Assembly (NCBI GenBank): GCA_009784825.1
Contig: WQXO01000006.1
Coordinates: 62,001-126,000, forward strand
Reading direction: 5' to 3'
DNA from: Oscillospiraceae bacterium
GTDB taxonomy: Bacteria > Bacillota > Clostridia > Oscillospirales > Ruminococcaceae
DNA: 64,000 nucleotides
Part shown: in pieces, positions 44,436 through 53,731 of the stretch
Layout of the letters: every line of letters starts with the position of its first letter
Numbering within the stretch: the first letter of the stretch is position 1
Notes under the pieces: model-generated
Databases searched by the model: none
What the model saw: only the letters and a program-made list of their open reading frames with translations
Told to the model about the DNA's origin: nothing
Position numbers and translations under genes: made by a program

Positions 44436-47400
44436 TTATAACTTAATCATCGAATTATACACTTTTCTCTTTCTGCTGATACCGATTGTCGCACCTGCAA
44501 GAATTACCGCTGTTACGCCAACAATAACACCTGTGTTGGGGTTTTCTTCAACCGGAGCTTCCTCGGAGAGAACGTAGTAGGACGCACTGTCGATTGTGAA
44601 TGTCACAGAACCGTCAGCGTTTAACTTAGCCTTGCCTAAATCGGTTACTATCCCGTCCTTGTTGATGTAGAAAAGCTTAGCATTATTGCCGTCTATACCC
44701 GCTTCAGCAAGCTGTGCCGCTGTGAAAGTAAACTCAATTTCAAACCCGAATTTGCCGGAGAAATCGGGAGCTATTACGATTGAGTTTGCGGGAAGCTTAA
44801 CCTTGTCAATCGTTGTTGCCTTGTCATTGACATAAACCTCGATGTTCAGGTCAAACGCAGCCGCATTAGCGGTAATCGAATCAGCCACAATCGTAAAGCT
44901 GAACCCGTTTTCGAGAACTACCTCAACGTCTACACCGTTTTCTTTAATCGCCTGCAGCATATCCTCGGAAATCACCGAGCCATCAACCTTTGAAAGGTCG
45001 ATAACCGGTTCATCACTCTTGAGAATGTCGAGAATTACCTTATCCTCAATCACATCATCGTCCATTACCACGTCGTTGCCCGGGGTAGATGGAGTTGTGG
45101 GAGTGGTAGGAGTTGTCGGCGTAGTAGGAGTAGTCGTTCCGGGGTCGGTAGGTGTGGTTGTTGTTCCTGTCGGAGTAAGATACCCGCAAGTTGAACATGT
45201 CGCACCCGCTGTATTAGGTGAACAATTCTCGGTTACTGTACAGCCCGCACGGTCACATTCGTGTGTACCGTTGTTTTTGCTTGTTCCGAAATCGTGTCCG
45301 AGTGCATTAATCGGGGTTGAACTCATTTCAAATTCACACTCGGTACATTCGGTATACTCTCTTCCGTTTGTTAAACAAGTCGCCGCTGTTGTAAGAAGTG
45401 ATGACTCGGTGTGTGAAATCATAGCAATCGATTCTATAACAAATGCAGTACATTTCCAGCAACTAACAGTTCTTTCGCCTAATTCCGAACATGTCGGCAG
45501 CTTTGTTACATCTTCTGAACCGTCAAATTCATGGTCACAGTCAGGGTCACCATTCTCAACGATTTGAGTTTCTCTTTCAGAACAACTGCTTCTTACACAT
45601 ATTCTTTCCCATTCATTTGTATCGCCGACTCGAGTCCATTCACCAAAGCTATGCCCTAAGGCGGCAGGTGTAGTTGTGCTTACAACAGTACAGCCGGAGC
45701 GAGTACATGCTGTTTCACTTGTACCTGCGTCTGTACATGTTGCAGGTGTTCCGGTAGCCGGGCCCCAAGCATGGCTTGCATTGCCGGGTAACGCTTCTTG
45801 TGTACAGTCAGTTCTTGAGCAGGTTATAGCACTTAAACAAGTTCCGGGATATTCATCAGGGATATGCCCACCCGCAATCGCCGCAATTGCTACTTGTGTA
45901 CAGCCGGTTCTGGAACATAACACATCTGCTTGACAGTCTGTTTGAACGCCTGCCGCTGTATGTCCGGTTTGTGCCGCTAATATCACAGCTGCACATGTAC
46001 CGCCTACGATAGTGTTACCGCAAGTAACCGCAGTGTTACAGTTGCCCGCATAATTCGTATGTGTTGCGTGCGTTCCCGCCGCTGTAGAAATCTGGGTACA
46101 GCCCGCTCTGTCACAAGTAATTGCAGTTGTGCAGTTGGCTTGTGTCTGCGAACCGTTTGTGTGACTTGTTTGTACGGGTAATCTCACAACAGGACAAGTT
46201 CCCGCACCTGTAGAATTTCCGCAGAGAACCGCATTAGCACAGTTACCCGCATAATTTGTATGTGTTGCATGGCTTGCAGAAGCTTTATCCGCACCGCAAC
46301 CGTGTTTTGTGCAATCGGTTGCAAGAGTTCCGCATGAACTGTGGTCACATTGACAATCAGCACATTCAGTGCAAGGGGTTTGTGCAGAATCTATAAGTAG
46401 ACATATAGTACATAATTTGCAATTAGAACCGCCGGTTCCGCTATCGAAATCGTGTGTACATGCTGTCTGACAAGCCGCACATTTTAAAGTCCCGTTAGCA
46501 CAAAACGCTGTTCTCGTGGCAGTGCATACCGTACACGCTTTACAGTCGGTTGTCGACCAAAGGCATGTACCTGCAGGTTCGATTTGCACATTACAAGCGG
46601 CTCTTGCACATATTACAGCACCTGTACAAACACCTCCCGTGCGTCCGCTATTCTGGTGGGAATCAAATGGAGTAGTTGTACATCTGTCACAGTCACTACA
46701 GTCCCCGCTCGTTGACCAAACATGTGTGCCTCCGTTTGTTTGTCTGCCGCATACCATGCATTCTATGCAGTTCGCGGAAGAAGGCGTGCACGGTGTACCC
46801 ACCGCAATCACCATAACCGCACAATTACTGCACTTCAAGCCTGCATTACAGTCATCGGGCGGACCTGCCATATGTTCCGCACCTGCTATACCTGTGTTGC
46901 AGAATTCACAAACAGTACAGTCAGCGGCAGTTCTCGCAGTACAACTGCATAATACAGTATCGCCATATTCCAAATAAAGGGCAGTGACAAAAGCTGAACC
47001 CGCAGAACCGTACGCTTCCGCACAGAACGAAACCTCGTATAAAGCACCGCTTATGTTTAAGCCTTGCCTTTCCCATTCATCAAAATGCTCGGAAACCGAA
47101 ACAGTTCCGCCGCCTGTACGTCTTTCAGTACGTATAGCGATATACTGCAGAAAAGTATCATTATCTCCGAATATAGAGGGTTCACCGTCTCTTTCGGTCG
47201 ATACATAAAGCTCATATGTACCTCCGTCTATTGTGTAGTCTGCATACTTAGTTATAAATGGATTGGTGGCTCTTCCTTTTGCATAATCACCCCAGCTGTC
47301 AATAATATACCATTCCACAGTATCAACAGCATCCGTTGTCCACCCGTAAACACACAGTAAAGAGTTTTTGTCAAGCGGTTCGTGTGTTGCATCATATTTA

Positions 47401-47738
47401 AGTATGATTTCGTCATAGTAGGTGTAAGGATGTGTAATGTTTGCGGGCGTTCCGAATTTTTTGCCCGAACGGAACAGGACATTGCCCGCACCCGTACCTG
47501 TATGTTCATCTCTGACGTCCCACTCACCTGTAAACGTGCCATTCTCATTGGCATACATAGTTGCTGTTCCTTTGTCTTTCCAGTATTCAAAATCCCAGCT
47601 ACCCGGTGAGCCAATATTAAAGAGTCCGTTTGTAGTTCTTGTTACAGCACCACTGCTCTCCATAACAACAAACGTCGACGGCAGTAATAATAACACCATC
47701 GCAAATGTAACAATAAACGATATTAACTTTTTCTTCAT
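44436..47738 (-). CDS. Large cysteine-rich surface protein with NPNTG anchor
   Basis: The 1100-residue protein starts with a signal peptide (MKKKLISFIVTFAMVLLLLP). About 220 residues of globular N-terminal domain follow, then a long cysteine-rich region of roughly 35-residue repeats with the plan C-x(2)-A-x(2)-C-x-R-x(2)-CT and frequent His (for example THTNYAGNC twice). After that come a (TTP)n linker, a further domain, and the tail NPNTG, hydrophobic segment, SRKRK. ATG 47738 has a GAGGAGG site; bases upstream are the promoter. It is wall-anchored by an unusual sorting signal. Possible zinc or disulfide repeats; function unknown. Confidence 0.82.
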   Translation of the reverse strand: MKKKLISFIVTFAMVLLLLPSTFVVMESSGAVTRTTNGLFNIGSPGSWDFEYWKDKGTATMYANENGTFTGEWDVRDEHTGTGAGNVLFRSGKKFGTPANITHPYTYYDEIILKYDATHEPLDKNSLLCVYGWTTDAVDTVEWYIIDSWGDYAKGRATNPFITKYADYTIDGGTYELYVSTERDGEPSIFGDNDTFLQYIAIRTERRTGGGTVSVSEHFDEWERQGLNISGALYEVSFCAEAYGSAGSAFVTALYLEYGDTVLCSCTARTAADCTVCEFCNTGIAGAEHMAGPPDDCNAGLKCSNCAVMVIAVGTPCTPSSANCIECMVCGRQTNGGTHVWSTSGDCSDCDRCTTTPFDSHQNSGRTGGVCTGAVICARAACNVQIEPAGTCLWSTTDCKACTVCTATRTAFCANGTLKCAACQTACTHDFDSGTGGSNCKLCTICLLIDSAQTPCTECADCQCDHSSCGTLATDCTKHGCGADKASASHATHTNYAGNCANAVLCGNSTGAGTCPVVRLPVQTSHTNGSQTQANCTTAITCDRAGCTQISTAAGTHATHTNYAGNCNTAVTCGNTIVGGTCAAVILAAQTGHTAAGVQTDCQADVLCSRTGCTQVAIAAIAGGHIPDEYPGTCLSAITCSRTDCTQEALPGNASHAWGPATGTPATCTDAGTSETACTRSGCTVVSTTTPAALGHSFGEWTRVGDTNEWERICVRSSCSERETQIVENGDPDCDHEFDGSEDVTKLPTCSELGERTVSCWKCTAFVIESIAMISHTESSLLTTAATCLTNGREYTECTECEFEMSSTPINALGHDFGTSKNNGTHECDRAGCTVTENCSPNTAGATCSTCGYLTPTGTTTTPTDPGTTTPTTPTTPTTPTTPSTPGNDVVMDDDVIEDKVILDILKSDEPVIDLSKVDGSVISEDMLQAIKENGVDVEVVLENGFSFTIVADSITANAAAFDLNIEVYVNDKATTIDKVKLPANSIVIAPDFSGKFGFEIEFTFTAAQLAEAGIDGNNAKLFYINKDGIVTDLGKAKLNADGSVTFTIDSASYYVLSEEAPVEENPNTGVIVGVTAVILAGATIGISRKRKVYNSMIKL

Positions 47739-47781
47739 ATTTTCCTCCTCTTTTTCCTTTATAAGGAAATACTTTTCCATA

Positions 47782-47810
47782 ATTGTAACATACTTAGTAT
47801 TTTTAGTCAA
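47782..47810 (-). promoter_or_regulatory. Sigma-A promoter of the surface protein gene
   Basis: On the minus strand TTGACT, 17 bases and TACAAT. A perfect palindrome (TTTCCTT / AAGGAAA) lies in the leader at 47753-47769 and could be an operator. Confidence 0.6.
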
Positions 47811-47876
47811 TACCATGTATGCTAAATGCGTACCATGTTTAATACATAATCGTACAATTAACGATAAATTATGACC

Positions 47877-48857
47877 TCAGCTCCTCCCCCGAAATGCATC
47901 CCGGCACATTCTGTCAATGCCTAATTCTGCCCTCCACATAAGCTCTCTCTCCGCCTTTGTCGGGTCAGACCAACATTGTGCAGCGTCCCCCGAACGCCTT
48001 TCAGCGAACCTGTAAGGCACATCAACCCCTGTGACCCGCTTAAACGTCTCAACCATTTCCAAAACCGAATACCCCCTACCCGTCCCGAGGTTATACACGG
48101 CGACACCTTTTTTCATGTTATTGAGGGCGGAAATATGCCCCTTCGCCAAATCCACAACATGGATATAATCCCGAACACAAGTCCCGTCAGGAGTATCATA
48201 ATCGTTTCCATATATATTCAGATACGGGATTTTTCCTGTTGCCGCCTGTAATATAATCGGCATGAGATTATTCGGAATGCCGTTGGGGTCTTCCTTTAAT
48301 TTACCGCTTTCGTGAGCCCCGACAGGGTTGAAATACCTCAGCAGGGTTATCTCCCACTCATTATCCGAATTATATAAATCACCGCAGATTTTCTCAATTA
48401 TCAGCTTTGTCCGCCCGTAAGGATTAATTGCAAAAAGCGGCATATCCTCGGTAACAGGGACTTTTTCGGGGACACCGTAAACCGTCGCCGACGAGCTGAA
48501 CACCAACCTTTTACAATTATACCGACCCATTACCTCAAGTAAATTAACCGCCCCGAACACGTTGTTCATGTAATACTTCAAAGGCTCACTAACGCTCTCC
48601 CCAACCGCCTTATACCCCGCAAAGTGAATTACATGAGATATGTCATTTTCACAAAAAATCTGCTCTATTTTCGATTTATCGCAAATGTCCGCTTCATAAA
48701 ACCTAAAGCCCTTACCGGAAAGCTGTTTTATCATGTCGATTACAGCGGGTTTAGAATTAGAAAAATCATCAACAACAACTATGTCATACCCGGAATTTAA
48801 TAATTCAACACAGGTATGACTGCCGATATACCCGGCACCGCCCGTCACAAGTATCAT
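47877..48857 (-). CDS. galE: UDP-glucose 4-epimerase
   Basis: It interconverts UDP-glucose and UDP-galactose for the Leloir pathway and surface polysaccharides. The 326-residue SDR protein shows TGGAGYIGSHT (NAD site), FSSSATVYG and the catalytic Tyr/Lys pair YGRTK. The ATG is at 48857. Its 3' end lies 67 bases from the promoter of the surface-protein gene; no other galactose genes are nearby. Confidence 0.95.
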   Translation of the reverse strand: MILVTGGAGYIGSHTCVELLNSGYDIVVVDDFSNSKPAVIDMIKQLSGKGFRFYEADICDKSKIEQIFCENDISHVIHFAGYKAVGESVSEPLKYYMNNVFGAVNLLEVMGRYNCKRLVFSSSATVYGVPEKVPVTEDMPLFAINPYGRTKLIIEKICGDLYNSDNEWEITLLRYFNPVGAHESGKLKEDPNGIPNNLMPIILQAATGKIPYLNIYGNDYDTPDGTCVRDYIHVVDLAKGHISALNNMKKGVAVYNLGTGRGYSVLEMVETFKRVTGVDVPYRFAERRSGDAAQCWSDPTKAERELMWRAELGIDRMCRDAFRGRS

Positions 48858-48878
48858 AAATCATAACCTCGCTTAAAT

Positions 48879-49403
48879 TTATTTATACATGATTTTCGAT
48901 GAATTCAGCTTGTCGTTAACCCCGCACCAGAACCCTAAGTGGCAAGCAGGTATGGTTAAGGTATAGAACCCCAAAAACACAAACGGAGCGAAAGGCAGTA
49001 TAACAAGCTCCTCACCCGTAAGCAACAGCGACAAAGGATAAACTGCCCCGCTTATAATTCTAAAAACACCTGCGTTTACAATACCGAGCATGAATAATAT
49101 TGTCGGGACTATCGAAATTACAAAAAGGATTACCCCCACAATCATCCACCGAAACTTCGGAACACTTTCCACCCGTTTATTAAGTAATGCAGCATGCTCG
49201 GTCATGCCGTCCTTATAAGCGGGAATGAACACCAACGACAAATATATCACTGCGGCGAATAACGCCGCCATGCTCATTATTGCCACACTCATAGCGAACC
49301 CGCCTAACGAAATCATCATAATCGTCGCCATTAAATTGCCCATCACCATATAACCTATACCGAGCAATAATAGTTTTAGGAATGATTTTCTTTTAAACTG
49401 CAT
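48879..49403 (-). CDS. Multi-pass membrane protein, unknown
   Basis: The 174-residue protein has about four transmembrane helices. ATG 49403 follows an AAAGAGG site; a longer frame has no ribosome site. I recognise no family. It lies 21 bases upstream of galE on the same strand and may share its transcript. Confidence 0.7.
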   Translation of the reverse strand: MQFKRKSFLKLLLLGIGYMVMGNLMATIMMISLGGFAMSVAIMSMAALFAAVIYLSLVFIPAYKDGMTEHAALLNKRVESVPKFRWMIVGVILFVISIVPTILFMLGIVNAGVFRIISGAVYPLSLLLTGEELVILPFAPFVFLGFYTLTIPACHLGFWCGVNDKLNSSKIMYK

Positions 49404-49445
49404 AATTTGCCTCTTTCCGCAAAAAATATAACGAGGTGAATTTAA

Positions 49446-49640
49446 ATGATTAACAGAAACGATAAAATGAGGAAGCTGCACGGTAACAGTGCAAGGGTTA
49501 ACCCCAACAACCGCATAAACCCTTTATTTGAAAATGTAACGATTAATAAATACGAAACTAATCGCTACGGCAGGCTCAACGCTTTATTCGATAACGACGC
49601 CGAGCAGGGTAAGCAGGAAGTCGACGATAACGAAAAATGA
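49446..49640 (+). CDS. Small Asn-rich protein, unknown
   Basis: This 64-residue polar protein (NPNNRINPLFENVTINKYE in the middle) has a GAGGTGA site at the right distance, like the 49-residue gene at 41869, and ends at a good terminator. It is divergent from the membrane protein with 42 bases between starts. It has no known motif and may be a sporulation-type small protein. Confidence 0.6.
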   Translation: MINRNDKMRKLHGNSARVNPNNRINPLFENVTINKYETNRYGRLNALFDNDAEQGKQEVDDNEK

Positions 49641-49645
49641 AACCG

Positions 49646-49680
49646 GGTGTGTCTTAATTAAAAAAGACACACCATTTTCT
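49646..49680 (+). terminator. Terminator after the 64-residue gene
   Basis: GGTGTGTCTT and AAGACACACC enclose eight bases, then ATTTTCT. It is also at the end of the convergent gene. Confidence 0.75.
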
Positions 49681-50458
49681 ATTCGTTTATTTTATTATCA
49701 CTTACAATATTATCCATAACAATCCACGCTTTTTCTAAGTTCGCCGCCGCCTTGGCTTCGGATATATTTGCCGCCCCCATATTCATACGGACTGCGATAA
49801 ACATATCCTCGCTTTCCTCGTCGGTCAGCCCTGCTGCCAACGCAAGCGGCGTGCCTTTTACGCTGTAGAAAACACTGTCGATTACATTAGGGTCATCGGG
49901 ATAACGCTCATGAAGATTATGGAAAAAGCGTTCCAACTCGGGTTCAGTGTCCCCTGCGATTAACTCAAAAGCACCCCTGTCCCCCATAATTATTAACGCC
50001 TCACCCTCCTGCATTTCCCCGAACAGCTTAATGGTATTCCCGTGAATGGTGTCAGCGGCAACCCCATAGTTTTCATAAAGGGTGATAAAATAATTAGAAA
50101 CGTGGATTTTCCCGTTCCCGTCAAAATCGGGAGTGTATAACTCAAACGCTTCCTCTATACTGCCCATTTTCAAAAACAGAACAGATGAAGCGTCTAAGGT
50201 TGTCCCGATTGTTAAAATCCTTATGTCACCTATTTCCTTTGCAACAATCGAAAATATTAAAAATGCGATTACAACCGCAAAAAAAGCCGCAACGATTACA
50301 TAAAACTTGTTGTGATAAAAAAAGTTTTCCACCGCCGCCTTACCCTTAGGCATAACGTAAGCATTGGGCTTCTCCTCGGAGAGAATTTCACTTTCCTCCT
50401 CCTCGATTAAGCCCTGCCTAAGTTTTAATAATTCACGCTTATCATTATTGTCTGACAT
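49679..50458 (-). CDS. Single-pass membrane protein, unknown
   Basis: The 259-residue protein has a 50-residue charged N terminus, one transmembrane helix (residues 51-72) and an outer domain of about 185 residues with no recognisable motif. It is 11 bases after lysS in a long housekeeping operon. Function unknown. Confidence 0.75.
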   Translation of the reverse strand: MSDNNDKRELLKLRQGLIEEEESEILSEEKPNAYVMPKGKAAVENFFYHNKFYVIVAAFFAVVIAFLIFSIVAKEIGDIRILTIGTTLDASSVLFLKMGSIEEAFELYTPDFDGNGKIHVSNYFITLYENYGVAADTIHGNTIKLFGEMQEGEALIIMGDRGAFELIAGDTEPELERFFHNLHERYPDDPNVIDSVFYSVKGTPLALAAGLTDEESEDMFIAVRMNMGAANISEAKAAANLEKAWIVMDNIVSDNKINE

Positions 50459-50469
50459 ACTTCATTTAC

Positions 50470-51900
50470 CTATAACGGCTTCATCGTCGGGAACAACAGC
50501 ACATCTCTTATTGACGCACTGTCGGTCAATAACATAACCAACCTGTCCACCCCTAAGCCCAATCCTCCTGTAGGGGGCAGCCCGTATTCTAATGACAGAA
50601 TATAATCCTCGTCCACATCTGCATCGGCACCCTGAGCCCTCTTTTCATTCACCTGCTTCTCGAAGCGAGCCCGCTGGTCGTGCGGGTCATTAAGCTCGGA
50701 GAAAGCGTTCCCGAATTCGCAGGCGTTTATGAAAAACTCGAACCGCTCGGTGAAATCCGGGTCATCAGCTTTTCTTTTGGCAAGTGGCGAATTCTCCACC
50801 GGATAATCGTAGATTATCGTAGGCTGGATTAACTTATCCTCCACATGCTCCTCGAATAAAGCGATTAACTCGTTGCCTTTTACGCCGGTTTTTCCGGTGT
50901 AAAGCTCAACTGATTGACACATGGTCATCCGCTTCCACGGCTTACCTAATGCAATTTCCACCCCATTGTAAACTACCGTGTCAGAGCCGCAGATTTTCTT
51001 ACACAAATGGCGGTACATATCCTCAATTAAATCCATAATCCCAAAATAATCGGTATACGCTTGATATAACTCAATGGAGGTGAATTCCGGATTATGAGTG
51101 GAGTCCATTCCCTCATTCCGGAAAATCCTGCCCACCTCATAAACCTTGTCAAACCCGCCGACGATTAAGCGTTTGAGGTATAACTCGGTTTCAATCCGCA
51201 AAAACATCTTTATATCGAGTGCGTTATGCTTGGTTATGAAAGGGCGTGCCGCCGCCCCGATTTCCAAGGTATGCAGAACAGGCGTGTCTACTTCAAGAAA
51301 CCCCAATCCATCTAAATAAGCACGGATTTCCCGTAATATCAATGACCGTTTAACAAACACATCCTTAACATCGGGATTGGCGATTAAATCAAGATACCGC
51401 TTTCTATAACGCTCTTCCTTATCACGCAAGCCGTGGTGCTTCTCAGGTAACGGGTGCAAGGACTTTGCGAGCAGGGTCATCTCCTTAGCGTGAACCGATA
51501 TTTCCCCCCGCCGAGTTCTGAACACGAAGCCTTTTAAGCCAACCATGTCACCTAAGTCCCACGTCTTGAATTCATTAAATAACTCTTCGCCCACATCGTC
51601 GATTTTCACATATACCTGAATCCGTCCGCTCGAGTCACGAATATCAATAAAATTCGCCTTACCCATGTCCCGCCAGCTCGTTATCCTGCCCGCAATAACA
51701 ACATCCTTGTTTTCCAAATTATCGAAGTTATCATGGATATTTTCTGCAAGTGTATCCACAGGATATTTAGTCTGTAAATAGGGGCTTTGCCCTTGTGATT
51801 TAAGGGCGTTGAGCTTCTCGGTTCTTAATCGGTTCTGCTCTTTTAATCCGGCAAGAATTTCCTCTTCAGTCAACTCCGGTGCAATTACGTCACTATTCAT
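50470..51900 (-). CDS. lysS: Lysyl-tRNA synthetase, class II
   Basis: The 476-residue protein has the N-terminal OB-fold anticodon domain (VIAGRITSWRDMGKANFIDI) and the class II catalytic core: motif 2 as RIFRNEGMDSTHNPEFTSIE, and motif 3 as GLGLGVDRLVMLLTDS. It is in an operon order ftsE, ftsX, S41, greA, lysS, unknown membrane protein. greA-lysS linkage is common in Firmicutes. Confidence 0.97.
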   Translation of the reverse strand: MNSDVIAPELTEEEILAGLKEQNRLRTEKLNALKSQGQSPYLQTKYPVDTLAENIHDNFDNLENKDVVIAGRITSWRDMGKANFIDIRDSSGRIQVYVKIDDVGEELFNEFKTWDLGDMVGLKGFVFRTRRGEISVHAKEMTLLAKSLHPLPEKHHGLRDKEERYRKRYLDLIANPDVKDVFVKRSLILREIRAYLDGLGFLEVDTPVLHTLEIGAAARPFITKHNALDIKMFLRIETELYLKRLIVGGFDKVYEVGRIFRNEGMDSTHNPEFTSIELYQAYTDYFGIMDLIEDMYRHLCKKICGSDTVVYNGVEIALGKPWKRMTMCQSVELYTGKTGVKGNELIALFEEHVEDKLIQPTIIYDYPVENSPLAKRKADDPDFTERFEFFINACEFGNAFSELNDPHDQRARFEKQVNEKRAQGADADVDEDYILSLEYGLPPTGGLGLGVDRLVMLLTDSASIRDVLLFPTMKPL

Positions 51901-51927
51901 TATTCATTATTCCTTATTAATTATTAA

Positions 51928-52398
51928 TTATTTTGAAATCTCCAAAATCTCATACCGTGTTACTCCTGCGGGAGCTTCCGCATCGACTTGGTCGCCGACC
52001 TTCCTCCCCATGCAGGCACTGCCCACAGGAGACTCGTCACTGATTTTTCCGGCTTTCATATCGACTTCCTTTGAACCCACCATCCACAAATCGAGAATTT
52101 TATTATTATCGAGGTTCTTGATTTTTATTTTATTACCGATTTGAACCTCGTCAGTGGTCAAACTCTCCGAGTCGAGAATTTCCACATTCATCAGCGTATT
52201 TTCTATTTGAGCGATACGGGCTTCGATAATCCCCTGCTCGTTTTTCGCCTCATCGTATTCCGAGTTTTCCGAAAGGTCGCCGAAGGATAAAGCAATTTTA
52301 ATTTTCTCTGCGACTTCACGCCGCCGAACGGTTTTTAAAACCTCAAGCTCCTCTTCTAATTTTTTAAGTCCCTCTTGCGTTAAGATTGTTTTAGGCAT
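51928..52398 (-). CDS. greA: Transcription elongation factor GreA
   Basis: GreA rescues backtracked RNA polymerase by stimulating transcript cleavage. The 156-residue protein has the N-terminal coiled coil, including LSFGDLSENSEYDEAKNEQG with the conserved DLSENSEYDEA acidic tip, and the C-terminal FKBP-like domain (SPVGSACMGRKVGD). A GGAGG site precedes the ATG. It lies between lysS and the S41 gene. Confidence 0.96.
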   Translation of the reverse strand: MPKTILTQEGLKKLEEELEVLKTVRRREVAEKIKIALSFGDLSENSEYDEAKNEQGIIEARIAQIENTLMNVEILDSESLTTDEVQIGNKIKIKNLDNNKILDLWMVGSKEVDMKAGKISDESPVGSACMGRKVGDQVDAEAPAGVTRYEILEISK

Positions 52399-52429
52399 TA
52401 ATGTGTCCTCCTCAAGTTATTTAAATCTA

Positions 52430-53674
52430 TTATGTAATTGTTTCTATTATTTCAAATGCTTTTATGATATACGGGTCGGTTATTTCCGTTATGTTTTCAA
52501 GCTCTGCCAGCCTGCTTAACTCATATATGGTTTCGCCTCCCGTATCGATGGCATAATCCGGGGCAATCCCCACACCGGCATATTCAAAATCCGTCGGTCT
52601 GATTTGTGCAATCGTCATCAGCACCCCGCTTAAATCCTTGAACCTGTGCAGGGTTTGAAGTGTGGCGTCCCCCATTGTATTATTCCCGACGATTATCGAA
52701 CCTGCAAAAGTTTTCAGTGATGCCGCCATAAGCTCGGGCGTTCCCGAGGTCGCTGAATCCGCCATAATTATCACAGGAACGTCAACGGTTTTTTCACCGG
52801 TGGTTGTTATAAAATCGTTAGTGAGATTATTCCGCAATTGTGTTTGGGCAATCAGCTCACTTCCGATAAACGGACTGAGAATTTCACCGAGATTATCGTA
52901 ATACCCGCTTGTTACCTGCCTCACGTCGATAACAATCGCTTTGGTTTGCCGGGGTTCTTCCTCGTCGAAAGCGGGTTCGCCCACATGCTCAAGAACCGCC
53001 TGCAACGCCGAATTAAACTGCTCTGCCGTAAGCTTATTAAACGAGATTATGCGAATGAAGCCCACATTATTCACAACGGCATATTCAACCGAAACCACCT
53101 CAATCGCCTGCCGAACAAGAGGATATCCGAAAACCTCACCCTCCCTTTGAACGGTTATGTGAACTCGTGTCCCCTCCTCACCCTCAAGCAGCTTTATTGC
53201 GGCGTCCGTACCAATGTCAAGCACGTTGTTCCCGTCGATTGAAATAATGGTGTCGCCCTTTTGAATGCCGACAGCCGCCGCAGAAGTCCCGTAATACACC
53301 TCGGAAACAACAACGTAACCACTGTCCTGCTTCTCGGGAATAATCCCGCAGGTTATGACCTCACCCTCCTGTGTTATAAGAAACTCGGAATATTCTTCCT
53401 TTGTCATATACACAGTATTCTTATCGCCAATTCCCAAAATATACCCGTTGAATATTCCGTAGGCAATCTGAGAATCGTCAATAATGCCGGGATAGTTGTT
53501 GCGGACAAATGCGTCAATTTCCTGTAGCTTCGAGCTGATTTCGTCACGTTGGGTGAACCCGGGAAAACGCTCATTGTACATGTTGAACGACACCGTCCAG
53601 GTTACAACAAACGTAACCGCACAGGCTATGGCTATTAAGCTGACGCAAACGCCCACCGAAACTTTTTTATTCAT
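52430..53674 (-). CDS. S41-family (CtpA-like) protein with altered active site
   Basis: The 414-residue protein has an N-terminal membrane anchor, a PDZ domain (GIQKGDTIISIDG near residue 125) and an S41 domain. In active members the nucleophile lies in SASASE and the general base Lys in GKGxVQ. Here the aligned stretches read DSATSGTPEL and NNTMGDATLQ, so Lys is Asp and the Ser is moved by one. The fold is kept, but proteolysis is doubtful. ATG 53674 is preceded by AAGGAG. Position beside ftsEX resembles envelope-control operons. Confidence 0.82.
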   Translation of the reverse strand: MNKKVSVGVCVSLIAIACAVTFVVTWTVSFNMYNERFPGFTQRDEISSKLQEIDAFVRNNYPGIIDDSQIAYGIFNGYILGIGDKNTVYMTKEEYSEFLITQEGEVITCGIIPEKQDSGYVVVSEVYYGTSAAAVGIQKGDTIISIDGNNVLDIGTDAAIKLLEGEEGTRVHITVQREGEVFGYPLVRQAIEVVSVEYAVVNNVGFIRIISFNKLTAEQFNSALQAVLEHVGEPAFDEEEPRQTKAIVIDVRQVTSGYYDNLGEILSPFIGSELIAQTQLRNNLTNDFITTTGEKTVDVPVIIMADSATSGTPELMAASLKTFAGSIIVGNNTMGDATLQTLHRFKDLSGVLMTIAQIRPTDFEYAGVGIAPDYAIDTGGETIYELSRLAELENITEITDPYIIKAFEIIETIT

Positions 53675-53694
53675 CGTAATGTTCTGCTCCTTAA

Positions 53695-53719
53695 CGGGCG
53701 AATGCAGTTCGCCCCTACA
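53695..53719 (+). repeat. Palindromic CTAC element, intergenic
   Basis: GGGCGAA and TTCGCCC enclose TGCAG and are followed by CTACA, between the S41 and ftsX genes. Confidence 0.8.
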
Positions 53720-53731
53720 CAATTCATGTTG

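Noticed and set aside
44842-45567. 241-codon open frame opposite the surface protein gene
   Set aside because: It mirrors the repeat-rich coding strand, has no family pattern and no ribosome site.
46516-46977. 153-codon open frame opposite the surface protein gene
   Set aside because: It is a shadow of the cysteine-rich repeats on the minus strand.
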